NCBI GenBank assembly: GCA_020152595.1
Contig: JAIGNY010000135.1
Location: 1-64,000 of the forward strand
Length of the DNA stretch: 64,000 nt
Direction of reading: 5' to 3'
Source: Chiridota heheva
Taxonomy: Eukaryota > Echinodermata > Holothuroidea > Apodida > Chiridotidae
Made by a program: the position numbers and the translations under genes. Below, piece by piece: positions 12,401 to 28,100 of the stretch (position 1 is its first letter; every line of letters starts with the position of its first letter). Under the pieces are notes generated by a model. The model did not search any database. It was not told where the DNA came from and saw only the letters and a program-made list of their open reading frames with translations.

Positions 12401-15400
12401 TCCTTTTTTTTTTTATATGTGATTTTAGTGTCCCTTTTACTTGTTTATCGTAACAAGCAAAAAATCCCCACTAATTTATCATTATAATTCTATAAGCCTT
12501 ATTTTATTACTACACATTTACAATGTAGTACTTTCGCTATTTTTGGAAGAAAACACTTACCAACTCCGTAATTTGGAACAGATCGCTATCCATCTCAGCA
12601 GGCTCTATATTCTCCTCCTCCTCAATCTGGTCGAGTTCTGGTACATCTTCTTCATCAGAAGTACCTTCCGACCCCTCTGAGTCATCATTATTCTGAAGAA
12701 AACAGGAGTCGGAAGGCACGTTCGACGTTGTAACTTATATCTCGCCATTTTGTGATGTCGAATGTGCGAGGAAAAAAAAAAAAAAAGACGCAAATTGACG
12801 TCATCATCAGAGACATTTTAGGCAAGTAGAGGGGGTGCATCTGTTATTGTAATAGTTTGTCTGAACGATCTATTTCTCCTCTACCCGTAGAGATTTTAAA
12901 AATTCCAATACAATATTTGGGCCGTTTTTTATAATTTTTTGATCAGAAAAGGTCCAAAATCACAAATTTTGGCATATTTTCTCCAAAAAAACACAAACAT
13001 TGACCAAGTACAAGTAAAAATTGTGTAGCAACCAACAATTCAAACTATCTTTATACTTTACCTGAAAAAGAAAAATAGAAAAAATATTCACGTATGACAT
13101 TCGTCTTTCAAAAAACAAAAACAAAAATGCCTTTTTTTCAAAAAATGCACTTTTTTGTAACGATTTTACTCAAAAAATTTCAATCTAATTCCCCAACAAA
13201 ATAACTATATTATAAAAGATCTATTCAATCTGGTTTGAATGAACGTATTTGCAGCTCTATAGGATTTTGGGAAGGTACTCAAAAATGTTTTTGGAAAATG
13301 GATCGTAACTGTCACGGTCACCGTGACGCTGGGAGAGTAAGGGTTAAGGCCAGAATTGGGCTTTGTATGTAGAGGGTATTCTCGGGGTCGGCATGACATG
13401 AGCAAAGGGGAAATGTGTTAGATAGGCAATAGGATGAAACCGGAATTAAGACCAGAATTGGGCTTTGTATGCAGAGGGTATTCTCGGGGTCGGCATGACA
13501 TGAGCAAAGGGGAAATGTGTCAGATATGCAATAGGATGAAACCTTAATTAAGGCCAGAATTGGGCTTTGTATGTAGAGGGTATTAACAGGGTCGGCATGA
13601 CATGAGCAAAAGGGAAATGTGTCAGATATGCAATAGGATGAAACCCTAATTAAGGCCAGAATTGGGCTTTGTATGTAGAGGGTATTCTGGAGGTCGGCAT
13701 GACTTGAGCAATGGGGAAATGTGTCAGATATGCAATAGGATTGATCTCTATCCCTGGCCATCTGCTTAATATCATTCCAGGTGTGTCCAGACTTTTGTAT
13801 ATCCACCAGAAGGTCACGTCGCCAGGAGTTTCTTGGAATGGGCATACTCTAAATACCCTAATTGCTTCACTGCAATTGAAAAAAAAATATATAAAAATTG
13901 TCCAGAATAATGGAAAAGTTTTTCTCCGTAATATGTGAAATTCTCCCAGTGTTTGTGAAACTTATGTGTAACTCAACAAGCATAAATGGTACTCCTAATT
14001 TCTAAGTTTTGGGATCTCTGGCACATTAATCCAAGTGGTAGGTAAGGAGGTCATGATTACTGCTTCTGCTGGAAAATTGGTTTTGTGTTTATCAATTTAT
14101 CAAAATGTTTAATAGCAACAAATATTTTGGCTTGTGTTTTGACCACTTTCACAGTTATTATATTTCAACATTATCAGGTTCCTATTGAACATGCTTCTCT
14201 GGACCCGTGCTACGTCTTCATGGTGGATTATGGTATGAAGATCCTCATTTGGTATGGCAAGAAGTCAAATCCTGTCAGCAGATCCAAGGCCAGGTAATGG
14301 TTTGGTGTGAATCTTTAAGCAATCTTTGTTTCCATTTATAGGATAGACGGCTATTAAACAAACAAATTGGTGTGAAAACCATTGGTGATTGGTGATATCC
14401 TATTCATTGTAGGAATGATTACGTTTGGAGATCTACCAGTGTGCTGAAAGTAACCAGTGCAGTATACAGTATAATGACATACAGTATGATGTCATACAGT
14501 ATAATGACATACAGTATGATGTCATACAGTATGATGTCATACAGTATGATGTCATACAGTATAATGACATACAGTATAATGACATACAGTGTAATGACAT
14601 ACAGTATGATGTCATACAGTATGATGTTATACAGTATGATGTCATACAGTATGATGTTATACAGTATGATGTCATACAGTATAATGTCATACAGTATAAT
14701 GTCATACAGTATAATGTCATACAGTATAATGTCATACAGTATGATGTCATACAGTATGATGTCATACAGTATGATGTCATACAGTATGATGTCATACAGT
14801 ATGATGTCATACAGTATAATGTCATACAGTATGATGTTATACAGTATGATGTCATACAGTATGATGTCATACAGTATAATGACATACAGTATAATGTCAT
14901 ACAGTATGATGTCATACAGTATAATGTCATACAGTATGATGTCATACAGTATAATGTCATACAGTATAATGTCATACAGTATAATGTCATACAGTATAAT
15001 GTCATACAGTATGATGTCATACAGTATAATGACATACAGTATGATGACATACAGTGTAATGACATACAGTATGATGTCATACAGTATGATGTCATACAGT
15101 ATGATGTCATACAGTATGATGTCATACAGTATAATGTCATACAGTATAATGTCATACAGTATAATGACATACAGTGTAATGACATACAGTATGATGTCAT
15201 ACAGTATGATGTTATACAGTATGATGTCATACAGTATGATGTCATACAGTATAATGACATACAGTATGATGTCATACAGTATAATGACATACAGTATGAT
15301 GTTATACAGTATGATGTCATACAGTATAATGTCATACAGTATAATGTCATACAGTATAATGTCATACAGTATAATGACATACAGTGTGATGACATACAGT

Positions 15401-18400
15401 ATGATGTCATACAGTATGATGTTATACAGTATGATGTCATACAGTATGATGTCATACAGTATAATGACATACAGTATGATGTCATACAGTATAATGACAT
15501 ACAGTATGATGTCATACAGTATGATGTCATACAGTATGATGTCATACAGTATAATGACATACAGTATAATGACATACAGTATGATGACATACAGTATGAT
15601 GACATACAGTATGATGTCATTTAGTATGATGTCATTTAGTATGATGTCATACAGTATCATGACATACAGTATGATGTCATACAGTATAATGACATACAGT
15701 ATAATGACATACAGTATAATGACATACAGTATAATGTCATACAGTATGATGTCATACAGTATAATGACATACAGTATAATGACATACAGTATAATGACAT
15801 ACAGTATAATGACATACAGTATAATGACATACAGTATGATGTCATACAGTATAATGACATACAGTATGATGTCATACAGTATAATGACATACAGTATAAT
15901 GACATACAGTATAATGACATACAGTATGATGTCATACAGTATAATGACATACAGTATAATGACATACAGTATAATGACATACAGTATGATGACATACAGT
16001 ATGATGTCATTTAGTATGATGTCATTTAGTATGATGTCATACAGTATCATGACATACAGTATGATGTCATACAGTATAATGACATACAGTATAATGACAT
16101 ACAGTATAATGACATACAGTATAATGACATACAGTATGATGTCATTTAGTATGATGTCATACAGTATAATGACATACAGTATGATGTCATACAGTATCAT
16201 GACATACAGTATAATGACATACAGTATAATGTCATACAGTATAATGACATACAGTATAATGACATACAGTATAATGACATACAGTATAATGACATACAGT
16301 ATGATGTCATACAGTATGATGTCATACAGTATGATGACATACAGTATGATGTCATACAGTATGATGTTATACAGTATAATGACATACAGTGTAATGACAT
16401 ACAGTATAATGACATACAGTATGATGTCATACAGTATGATGTCATACAGTATGATGACATACAGTATGATGTCATACAGTATGATGTCATACAGTATGAT
16501 GTTATACAGTATGATGTCATACAGTATGATGTTATACAGTATAATGACATACAGTATAATGACATACAGTATAATGACATACAGTATGATGTCATACAGT
16601 ATGATGTCATACAGTATAATGACATACAGTATAATGTCATACAGTATGATGACATACAGTATGATGACATACAGTATAATGTCATACAGTATAATGACAT
16701 ACAGTATAATGTCATACAGTATAATGACATACAGTGTAATGTCATACAGTATAATGACATACAGTATAATGACATACAGTATAATGACATACAGTATAAT
16801 GACATACAGTATGATGACATACAGTATGATGACATACAGTATAATGACATACAGTATAATGTCATACAGTATAATGTCATACAGTATAATGACATACAGT
16901 ATAATGACATACAGTATAATGACATACAGTATAATGACATACAGTATAATGACATACAGTATAATGACATACAGTATAATGACATACAGTATGATGACAT
17001 ACAGTATGATGACATACAGTATAATGACATACAGTGTAATGTCATACAGTATAATGACATACAGTATAATGACATACAGTATAATGTCATACAGTATAAT
17101 GACATACAGTATAATGACATACAGTATAATGACATACAGTGTAATGACATACAGTGTAATGTCATACAGTATAATGACATACAGTATAATGACATACAGT
17201 ATGATGACATACAGTATGATGACATACAGTATAATGACATACAGTATAATGTCATACAGTATAATGTCATACAGTATAATGACATACAGTGTAATGTCAT
17301 ACAGTATAATGTCATACAGTATAATGACATACAGTATGATGACATACAGTATGATGACATACAGTATAATGACATACAGTATAATGTCATACAGTATAAT
17401 GACATACAGTATGATGACATACAGTATGATGACATACAGTATAATGTCATACAGTATAATGACATACAGTATGATGACATACAGTATGATGACATACAGT
17501 ATAATGACATACAGTATAATGTCATACAGTATAATGTCATACAGTATAATGACATACAGTGTAATGACATACAGTATAATGACATACAGTATAATGACAT
17601 ACAGTGTAATGACATACAGTATAATGTCATACAGTATAATGACATACAGTATAATGACATACAGTATGATGACATACAGTATGATGACATACAGTATAAT
17701 GACATACAGTATAATGTCATACAGTATAATGTCATACAGTATAATGACATACAGTATAATGACATACAGTGTAATGTCATACAGTATAATGACATACAGT
17801 ATAATGACATACAGTATAATGACATACAGTATAATGACATACAGTATAATGACATACAGTATGATGTCATACAGTATAATGACATACAGTATAATGTCAT
17901 ACAGTATAATGACATACAGTATAATGACATACAGTATGATGTCATACAGTATGATGTCATACAGTATAATGACATACAGTATAATGACATACAGTATAAT
18001 GACATACAGTATAATGACATACAGTATGATGTCATACAGTATAATGTCATACAGTATAATGACATACAGTATAATGACATACAGTATAATGACATACAGT
18101 ATAATGACATACAGTATAATGACATACAGTATGATGTCATACAGTATAATGACATACAGTATAATGACATACAGTATAATGTCATACAGTATAATGACAT
18201 ACAGTATAATGACATACAGTATAATGACATACAGTATAATGACATACAGTATGATGTCATACATAATGACATACAGTATAATGACATACAGTATAATGTC
18301 ATACAGTATAATGACATACAGTATAATGACATACAGTATAATGACATACAGTATGATGTCATACAGTATAATGACATACAGTATAATGACATACAGTATA

Positions 18401-21400
18401 ATGTCATACAGTATAATGACATACAGTATAATGACATACAGTATAATGACATACAGTATGATGTCATACAGTATAATGACATACAGTATAATGTCATACA
18501 GTATAATGACATACAGTATAATGACATACAGTATAATGACATACAGTATAATGACATACAGTTTGATGTCATACAGTATAATGACATACAGTATAATGAC
18601 ATACAGTATAATGTCATACAGTATAATGACATACAGTATAATGACATACAGTATAATGACATACAGTATAATGACATACAGTATAATGACATACAGTATA
18701 ATGACATACAGTATAATGACATACAGTATAATGTCATACAGTATGATGTCATACAGTATAATGTCATACAGTATAATGTCATACAGTATAATGACATACA
18801 GTATAATGACATACAGTATAAGTATAATGACATACAGTATAATGACATACAGTATGATGTCATACAGTATAATGACATACAGTATAATGACATACAGTAT
18901 AATGACATACAGTATAATGTCATACAGTATAATGACATACAGTATAATGACATACAGTATGATGTCATACAGTATGATGTCATACAGTGTAATGTCATAC
19001 AGTGTAATGACATACAGTATAATGACATACAGTATAATGACATACAGTATAATGACATACAGTATAATGACATACAGTATAATGACATACAGTATAATGA
19101 CATACAGTATGATGTCATACAGTATGATGTCATACAGTATGATGACATACAGTATAATGACATACAGTATAATGACATACAGTATAATGACATACAGTAT
19201 AATGACATACAGTATGATGTCATACAGTATGATGTTATACAGTATAATGTCATACAGTATAATGACATACAGTATAATGTCATACAGTATAATGTCATAC
19301 AGTATAATGTCATACAGTATAATGACATACAGTATAATGACATACAGTATAATGTCATACAGTATGATGTCATACAGTATGATGTTATACAGTATAATGT
19401 TATACAGTATAATGACATACAGTATGATGTCATACAGTATAATGACATACAGTATAATGACATACAGTATGATGTTATACAGTATAATGACATACAGTAT
19501 AATGACATACAGTATAATGACATACAGTATAATGTCATACAGTATAATGACATACAGTATGATGTCATACAGTATGATGTCATACAGTATGATGTCATAC
19601 AGTATAATGACATACAGTATAATGACATACAGTATGATGTCATACAGTATAATGTCATACAGTATGATGTCATACAGTATAATGACATACAGTATAATGA
19701 CATACAGTATAATGACATACAGTATAATGACATACAGTATAATGACATACAGTATAATGACATACAGTATGATGTCATACAGTATGATGTTATACAGTAT
19801 AATGTTATACAGTATAATGACATACAGTATGATGTCATACAGTATAATGACATACAGTATAATGACATACAGTATGATGTTATACAGTATAATGACATAC
19901 AGTATAATGACATACAGTATAATGACATACAGTATAATGTCATACAGTATAATGACATACAGTATGATGTCATACAGTATGATGTCATACAGTATAATGA
20001 CATACAGTATAATGACATACAGTATGATGTCATACAGTATGATGTCATACAGTATGATGTCATACAGTATAATGACATACAGTATAATGACATACAGTAT
20101 AATGACATACAGTATAATGACATACAGTATAATGACATACAGTATAATGACATACAGTATGATGTCATACAGTATGATGTCATACAGTATGATGTCATAC
20201 AGTATGATGTCATACAGTATAATGACATACAGTATAATGACATACAGTATGATGTCATACAGTATGATGTCATACAGTATAATGACATACAGTATAATGA
20301 CATACAGTATAATGACATACAGTATGATGTCATACAGTATGATGTCATACAGTATAATGACATACAGTATAATGACATACAGTATAATGTCATACAGTAT
20401 GATGTCATACAGTATGATGTCATACAGTATGATGTCATACAGTATAATGACATACAGTATGATGACATACAGTATAATGACATACAGTATGATGTCATAC
20501 AGTATGATGTCATACAGTATGATGTCATACAGTATGATGTCATACAGTATAATGACATACAGTATAATGTCATACAGTATAATGACATACAGTATAATGA
20601 CATACAGTATAATGACATACAGTATGATGTCATACAGTATGATGTCATACAGTATAATGACATACAGTATAATGTCATACAGTATAATGACATACAGTAT
20701 AATGACATACAGTATAATGACATACAGTATGATGTCATACAGTATGATGTCATACAGTATAATGACATACAGTATAATGACATACAGTATAATGACATAC
20801 AGTATAATGACATACAGTATAATGACATACAGTATGATGTCATACAGTATGATGTCATACAGTATAATGACATACAGTATATGACATACAGTATGATGTC
20901 ATACAGTATGATGTCATACAGTATAATGACATACAGTATAATGACATACAGTATAATGACATACAGTATAATGACATACAGTATAATGACATACAGTATG
21001 ATGTCATACAGTATAATGACATACAGTATAATGACATACAGTATAATGACATACAGTATGATGTCATACAGTATGATGTCATACAGTATGATGACATACA
21101 GTATAATGACATACAGTATGATGTCATACAGTATAATGACATACAGTATAATGTCATACAGTATAATGTCATACAGTATAATGTCATACAGTATAATGAC
21201 ACACAGTATAATGTCACACAGTATAATGACATACAGTATAATGACATACAGTATGATGTCATACAGTATAATGTCATACAGTATAATGACATACAGTATG
21301 ATGTCATACAGTATAATGTCATACAGTATAATGACATACAGTATGATGTCATACAGTATAATGTCATACAGTATAATGACATACAGTATAATGACATACA

Positions 21401-24400
21401 GTATAATGACATACAGTATAATGACATACAGTATGATGTCATACATTATGATGTCATACAGTATGATGACATACAGTATAATGACATACAGTATGATGTC
21501 ATACAGTGTAATGTCATACAGTATAATGTCATACAGTATAATGACATACAGTATAATGTCATACAGTATAATGACATACAGTATAATGACATACAGTATA
21601 ATGACATACAGTATAATGACATACAGTATGATGTCATACAGTGTAATGACATACAGTATAATGTCATACAGTATAATGACATACAGTATAATGTCATACA
21701 GTATAATGACATACAGTATAATGACATACAGTATGATGTCATACAGTATAATGTCATACAGTATAATGACATACAGTATGATGACATACAGTATAATGAC
21801 ATACAGTATGATGTCATACAGTATAATGTCATACAGTATAATGTCATACAGTATAATGACATACAGTATAATGACATACAGTATAATGACATACAGTATG
21901 ATGTCATACAGTATAATGACATACAGTATGATGACATACAGTATAATGTCATACAGTATAATGACATACAGTATAATGTCATACAGTATAATGACATACA
22001 GTATAATGTCATACAGTATAATGTCATACAGTATAATGACATACAGTATGATTTCATACAGTATAATGTCATACAGTATCATGACATACAGTATAATGTC
22101 ATACAGTATGATGTCATACAGTATGATGTCATACAGTATGATGTCATACAGTATGATGTCATACAGTATAATGTCATACAGTGTAATGTCATACAGTATA
22201 ATGACATACAGTATAATGTCATACAGTATAATGTCATACAGTATAATGTCATACAGTATAATGTCATACAGTGTAATGTCATACAGTATAATGTCATACA
22301 GTATGATGTCATACAGTATGATGTCATACAGTATAATGTCATACAGTATGATGTCATACAGTGTAATGTCATACAGTATAATGTCATACAGTATGATGTC
22401 ATACAGTATGATGACATACAGTATAATGACATACAGTATAATGACATACAGTATAATGTCATACAGTATAATGACATACAGTATAATGACATACAGTATA
22501 ATGACATACAGTATGATGTCATACAGTATAATGACATACAGTATGATGACATACAGTATGATGTCATACAGTATAATGACATACAGTATAATGTCATACA
22601 GTATAATGACATACAGTATAATGACATACAGTATAATGACATACAGTATAATGACATACAGTATGATGTCATACAGTATGATGTCATACAGTATGATGTC
22701 ATACAGTATGATGTCATACAGTATGATGTCATCAGTATAATGTCATACAGTATAATAACATACAGTATAATGTCATACAGTATAATGACATACAGTATAA
22801 TGACATACAGTATAATGACATACAGTATGATGTCATACAGTATAATGACATACAGTATGATGTTATACAGTATAATGTCATACAGTATAATGACATACAG
22901 TATAATGACATACAGTATGATGTCATACAGTATAATGACATACAGTATGATGATGTATACAGACATAATGACATACAGTATAATGACATACAGTATAATG
23001 ACATACAGTATAATGACATACAGTATAATGACATACAGTATAAGTATAATGACATACAGTATGATGACATACAGTATGATGACATACAGTATAATGACAT
23101 ACAGTATAATGTCATACAGTATAATGTCATACAGTATAATGACATACAGTATAATGACATACAGTATGATGTCATACAGTATAATGTCATACAGTATAAT
23201 GTCATACATACAGTATGATGTCATACAGTATGATGTCATACAGTATAATGTCATACAGTATGATGTCATACAGTATAATGTCATACAGTATGATGTCATA
23301 CAGTATGATGTCATACAGTATGATGTCATACAGTATAATGTCATACAGTGTAATGTCATACAGTATAATGTCATACAGTATAATGTCATACAGTATGATG
23401 TCATACAGTATAATGTCATACAGTGTAATGTCATACAGTATAATGTCATACAGTATAATGTCATACAGTATAATGTCATACAGTATAATGACATACAGTA
23501 TGATGTCATACAGTGTAATGACATACAGTATAATGTCATACAGTATAATGACATACAGTATAATGTCATACAGTATAATGTCATACAGTATAATGTCATA
23601 CAGTATGATGTCATACAGTATAATGTCATACAGTATAATGACATACAGTATGATGTCATACAGTATAATGACATACAGTATAATGTCATACAGTATAATG
23701 ACAGTATAATGTCATACAGTATAATGTCATACAGTATAATGTCATACAGTATAATGACATACAGTATATGTCATACAGTATAATGACATACAGTATAATG
23801 ACATACAGTATAATGTCATACAGTGTAATGTCATACAGTATAATGTCATACAGTATAATGTCATACAGTATAATGTCATACAATATAATGACATACAGTA
23901 TAATGTCATACAGTATAATGTCATACAGTATAATGTCATACAGTATAATGTCATACAGTATAATGTCATACAGTATAATGTCATACAGTATAATGTCATA
24001 CAGTATGATGTCATACAGTATGATGTATAGTATGATGTCATACAGTATAATGACATACAGTATAATGACATACAGTATAATGACATACAGTATAATGACA
24101 TACAGTATAATGACATACAGTATAATGACATACAGTATAATGACATACAGTATAATGACATACAGTATAATGTCATACAGTATAATGTCATACAGTATAA
24201 TGACATACAGTATAATGACATACAGTATAATGACATACAGTATAATGACATACAGTATAATGACATACAGTATAATGACATACAGTATGATGTCATACAG
24301 TATGATGTTATACAGTATGATGTCATACAGTATGATGTCATACAGTATGATGTCATACAGTATGATGTCATACAGTGTGATGTCATACTTGCAGATCCAA

Positions 24401-25088
24401 GACAATATTGATGTATTTTGTTGGAAATTAAGTGCCTCTTTCTACATTGTTGAAATCTTTCTTTGTTTGATTATTGAGTTGCTGCTAATTATGTACTTGA
24501 CAAGAACATACTTTGCCTGTCTGTGCCTGTACCTTTTCAGGCTAGTGTTAACCTAAAACAAACTTTAATAAAACTATTTTCTTGCAGTTGGAATATTTTG
24601 AGTTTTAAAGAGTAAAACCAAACAATGCTACAAAAAAGTTAACAAAAAGCAAAAAAACTCATTTGAACCTAAAAGTACTTCACGTTTGATACTGATTGGT
24701 AGGTAAGTGTAATCACCCAGCAGTAAATTCTAGTCAAAACCATTTCAACAGGTTTTAACAGGTATCTGTTGAAACCAGTTGAAACCAGTTGCACTGCACT
24801 GCACTCTTGAAACAAGTAAATACCTGTTGAAACAGATGGTGATTCCACTTAAAGCCAACTGGAAATTGATTATATGCAAGAATGGAATTTACTGCTGGGT
24901 AAGCAGATAGGCAATTATAGTAAAAACCTTCACCACAAGGGTTTTGTATTTTATTCTGTGAGACTTGAAGGGTTAAATGTAGACCTGATGGTTGCTTGCA
25001 TATGAAACTTCCTCCATTTAGTCTTCATTATTGCACTGTGTAGGAATATTTCTTAGATTAGAACCAGCTTGTACAGTTGTATTTTTCT

Positions 25089-25120
<32 letters not shown>

Positions 25121-28100
25121 GTGAAATTAATGGAAATGAAGACATTTTGCATTATTTTGGATTCTATTCAGATTGCTTTTACCAATCATTCAGTTTCAAT
25201 CTTTTAACTACAAGAATATTTACAAAGTTATACTCTTGTCATAATTTGTCATTGGTCAGGTTGATGGCGGAGAAGATAAACAAGATGGAGAGGAAGAATG
25301 AAGCATCAATCATCATGATGCACCAGGGAAGCGAGAGCCAGGAATTCTGGGATATCCTGGGCGGATACAAAGAAGATTTTTCACCAGAGGTCAGATCAAG
25401 TTTTGAGTTTTACGTGCCCCACAAACAAAAGTTTTGAGGAGTATGTTGTAGATTGTTAAGGATTCTGAAATAAAACCTTGGTGTAAGATAAAAACATGTG
25501 AATAGAATATGAATAAATACTCTTATTATGTCATCTCTTATACTTGGAGAAAACTATTTAAGTTGGTGAGAAATTTGTTTTGCACAGTCAACTATAACTC
25601 TGTCAAGTGATTTGCATAGGTAACTTTCCATAAGAAACATTAGTTTTGACATTGGTACTGCATTCAAGGTGATAAGTGCAGTCTCCTGATATGTCAAACT
25701 GATTGCATCATGATGTTAGTGGTCAGGGAGTCTCCTTGATATGTCAAACTGATTGCATCATGATGTTAGTGAGTCTCTGATATGTTTCTTGATGATGTTA
25801 GTGGTCAGGGAGTCTCTTGATATGTCAAACTGATTGCATATGTCTGATATGTCAAACTGATTGCTGATCTTAGTGGTCAGGGAGTCTCTTGATATGTCAA
25901 ACTGATTGCATCATGATGTTAGTGGTCAGTCTCTTGATGAGTCTCCTGATATGTCAAACTGATCACATCATGATGTTAGTGGTCAGGGAGTCTCTTGATA
26001 TGTCAAACTGATTGCATCATGATGTTAGTGGTCAGGCAGTCTCCTGATATGTCAAACTGATTGCATCATGGTGTTAGTGGTCAGGGAGTCTCTTGATGAT
26101 TGTGGTCAGGGAGTCTCTTGATATGTCAAACTGATTGCATCATGATGTTAGTGGTCAGGCAGTCTCCTGATATGTCAAACTGATTGCATCATGGTGTTAG
26201 TGGTCAGGAGTCTCATGATGTTGTGGTCAGGAGTCTCCTTGATATGTCAAACTGATTGCATCATGATCTTAGTGGTCAGGAGTCTCCTGATATGTCAACT
26301 GATTGCATCATGATCTTAGTGGTCAGGAGTCTCCTGATATGTCAAACTGATTGCATCATGATGTTAGTGGTCAGGGAGTCTCTTGATATGTCAAACTGAT
26401 TGCATCATGATGTTAGTGGTCAGGGAGTCTCCTGATATGTCAAACTGATTGCATCATGATGTTAGTGGTCAGGGAGTCTCTTGATATGTCAAACTGATTG
26501 CATCATGATGTTAGTGGTGGTCTTGATGATTGTGGTCAGTCTCTTGATATGTCAAACTGATTGCATCATGATGTTAGTGGTCAGGAGTCTCCTGATATGT
26601 CAAACTGATTGCATCATGATGTTAGTGGTCAGGCAGTCTCTGATATGTCAAACTGATTGCATCATGATGTTAGTGGTCAGGAGTCTCTTGATGATTGTGG
26701 TCAGGAGTCTCCTTATATGTCAAACTGATTGCATCATGATGTTAGTGGTCAGGAGTCTCTTGATATGTCAAACTGATTGCATCATGATGAGTCTCTTGAT
26801 GATTGTGGTCAGGAGTCTCCTTGATATGTCAAACTGATTGCATCATGATGTTAGTGGTCAGGAGTCTCTTGATATGTCAAACTGATTGCATCATGATGTT
26901 AGTGGTCAGGAGTCTCTTGATATGTCAAACTGATTGCATCATGATGTTAGTGGTCAGGAGTCTCTTGATATGTCCAACTGATTGCATCATGATGTTAGTG
27001 GTCAGGAGTCTCCTGATATGTCAAACTGATTGCATCATGATGTTAGTGGTGAGTCTTGATGATTGTGGTCAGGAGTCTCTGATATGTCAAACTGATTGCA
27101 TCATGATGTTAGTGGTCAGGAGTCTCTTGATATGTCAAACTGATTGCATCATGATGTTAGTGGTCAGGGAGTCTCCTGATATGTCAAACTGATTGCATCA
27201 TGATGTTAGTGGTCAGGGAGTCTCCTGATATGTCAAACTGATTGCATCATGATGTTAGTGGTCAGGGAGTCTCTTGATATGTCAAACTGATTGCATCATG
27301 ATGTTAGTGGTCAGGGAGTCTCCTGATATGTCAAACTGATTGCATCATGATCTTAGTGGTCAGGGAGTCTCTTGATATGTCAAACTGATTGCATCATGAT
27401 GTTAGTGGTCAGGGAGTCTCTTGATGATTGTGGTCAGGGAGTCTCCTTGATATGTCAAACTGATTGCATCATGATGTTAGTGGTCAGGGAGTCTCCTGAT
27501 ATGTCAAACTGATTGCATCATGATCTTAGTGGTCAGGGAGTCTCCTGATATGTCAAACTGATTGCATCATGATGTTAGTGGTCAGGGAGTCTCTTGATGA
27601 TTGTGGTCAGGGAGTCTCCTTTATATGTCAAACTGATTGCATCATGATGTTAGTGGTCAGGGAGTCTCTTGATATGTCAAACTGATTGCATCATGATGTT
27701 AGTGGTCAGGGAGTCTCTTGATGATTGTGGTCAGGGAGTCTCCTTGATATGTCAAACTGATTGCATCATGATGTTAGTGGTCAGGGAGTCTCTTGATATG
27801 TCAAACTGATTGCATCATGATGTTAGTGGTCAGGGAGTCTCTTGATATGTCAAACTGATTGCATCATGATGTTAGTGGTCAGGGAGTCTCTTGATATGTC
27901 CAACTGATTGCATCATGATGTTAGTGGTCAGGGAGTCTCCTGATATGTCAAACTGATCACATCAAGATGTTAGTGGTCAGGGAGTCTCCTGATATGTCAA
28001 ACTGATTGCATCATGATGTTAGTGGTCAGGAGTCTCTTGATATGTCAAACTGATTGCATCATGATGTTAGTGGTCAGGAATCTCCTGATATGTCAAACTG

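Larger units (their letters stand above)
10677..13343 (-). mobile_element. piggyBac-type DNA transposon, 2667 bp, inserted in the 102-bp satellite
   Basis: The ends are inverted: CCCTTACTCTCCCA at 10677-10690 and its complement TGGGAGAGTAAGGG at 13330-13343. It is flanked by TTAA on both sides, and joining the flanks restores the satellite unit exactly. A TTAA target and ends starting with CCC are hallmarks of piggyBac elements. Just inside the right end is the near-palindrome GTCACGGTCACCGTGAC. I see no DDD transposase domain; only two short minus-strand exon-like stretches remain (separate entries). It is therefore probably non-autonomous or internally deleted. Strand is given from those stretches. 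Confidence 0.92.

Noticed and set aside
14441-24405. Very long open frames (up to about 2147 codons of [25 protein letters not shown] type)
   Set aside because: They are the six translations of a 15-bp tandem repeat. All frames are open on both strands, and the array lies within an intron between two well-supported exons.
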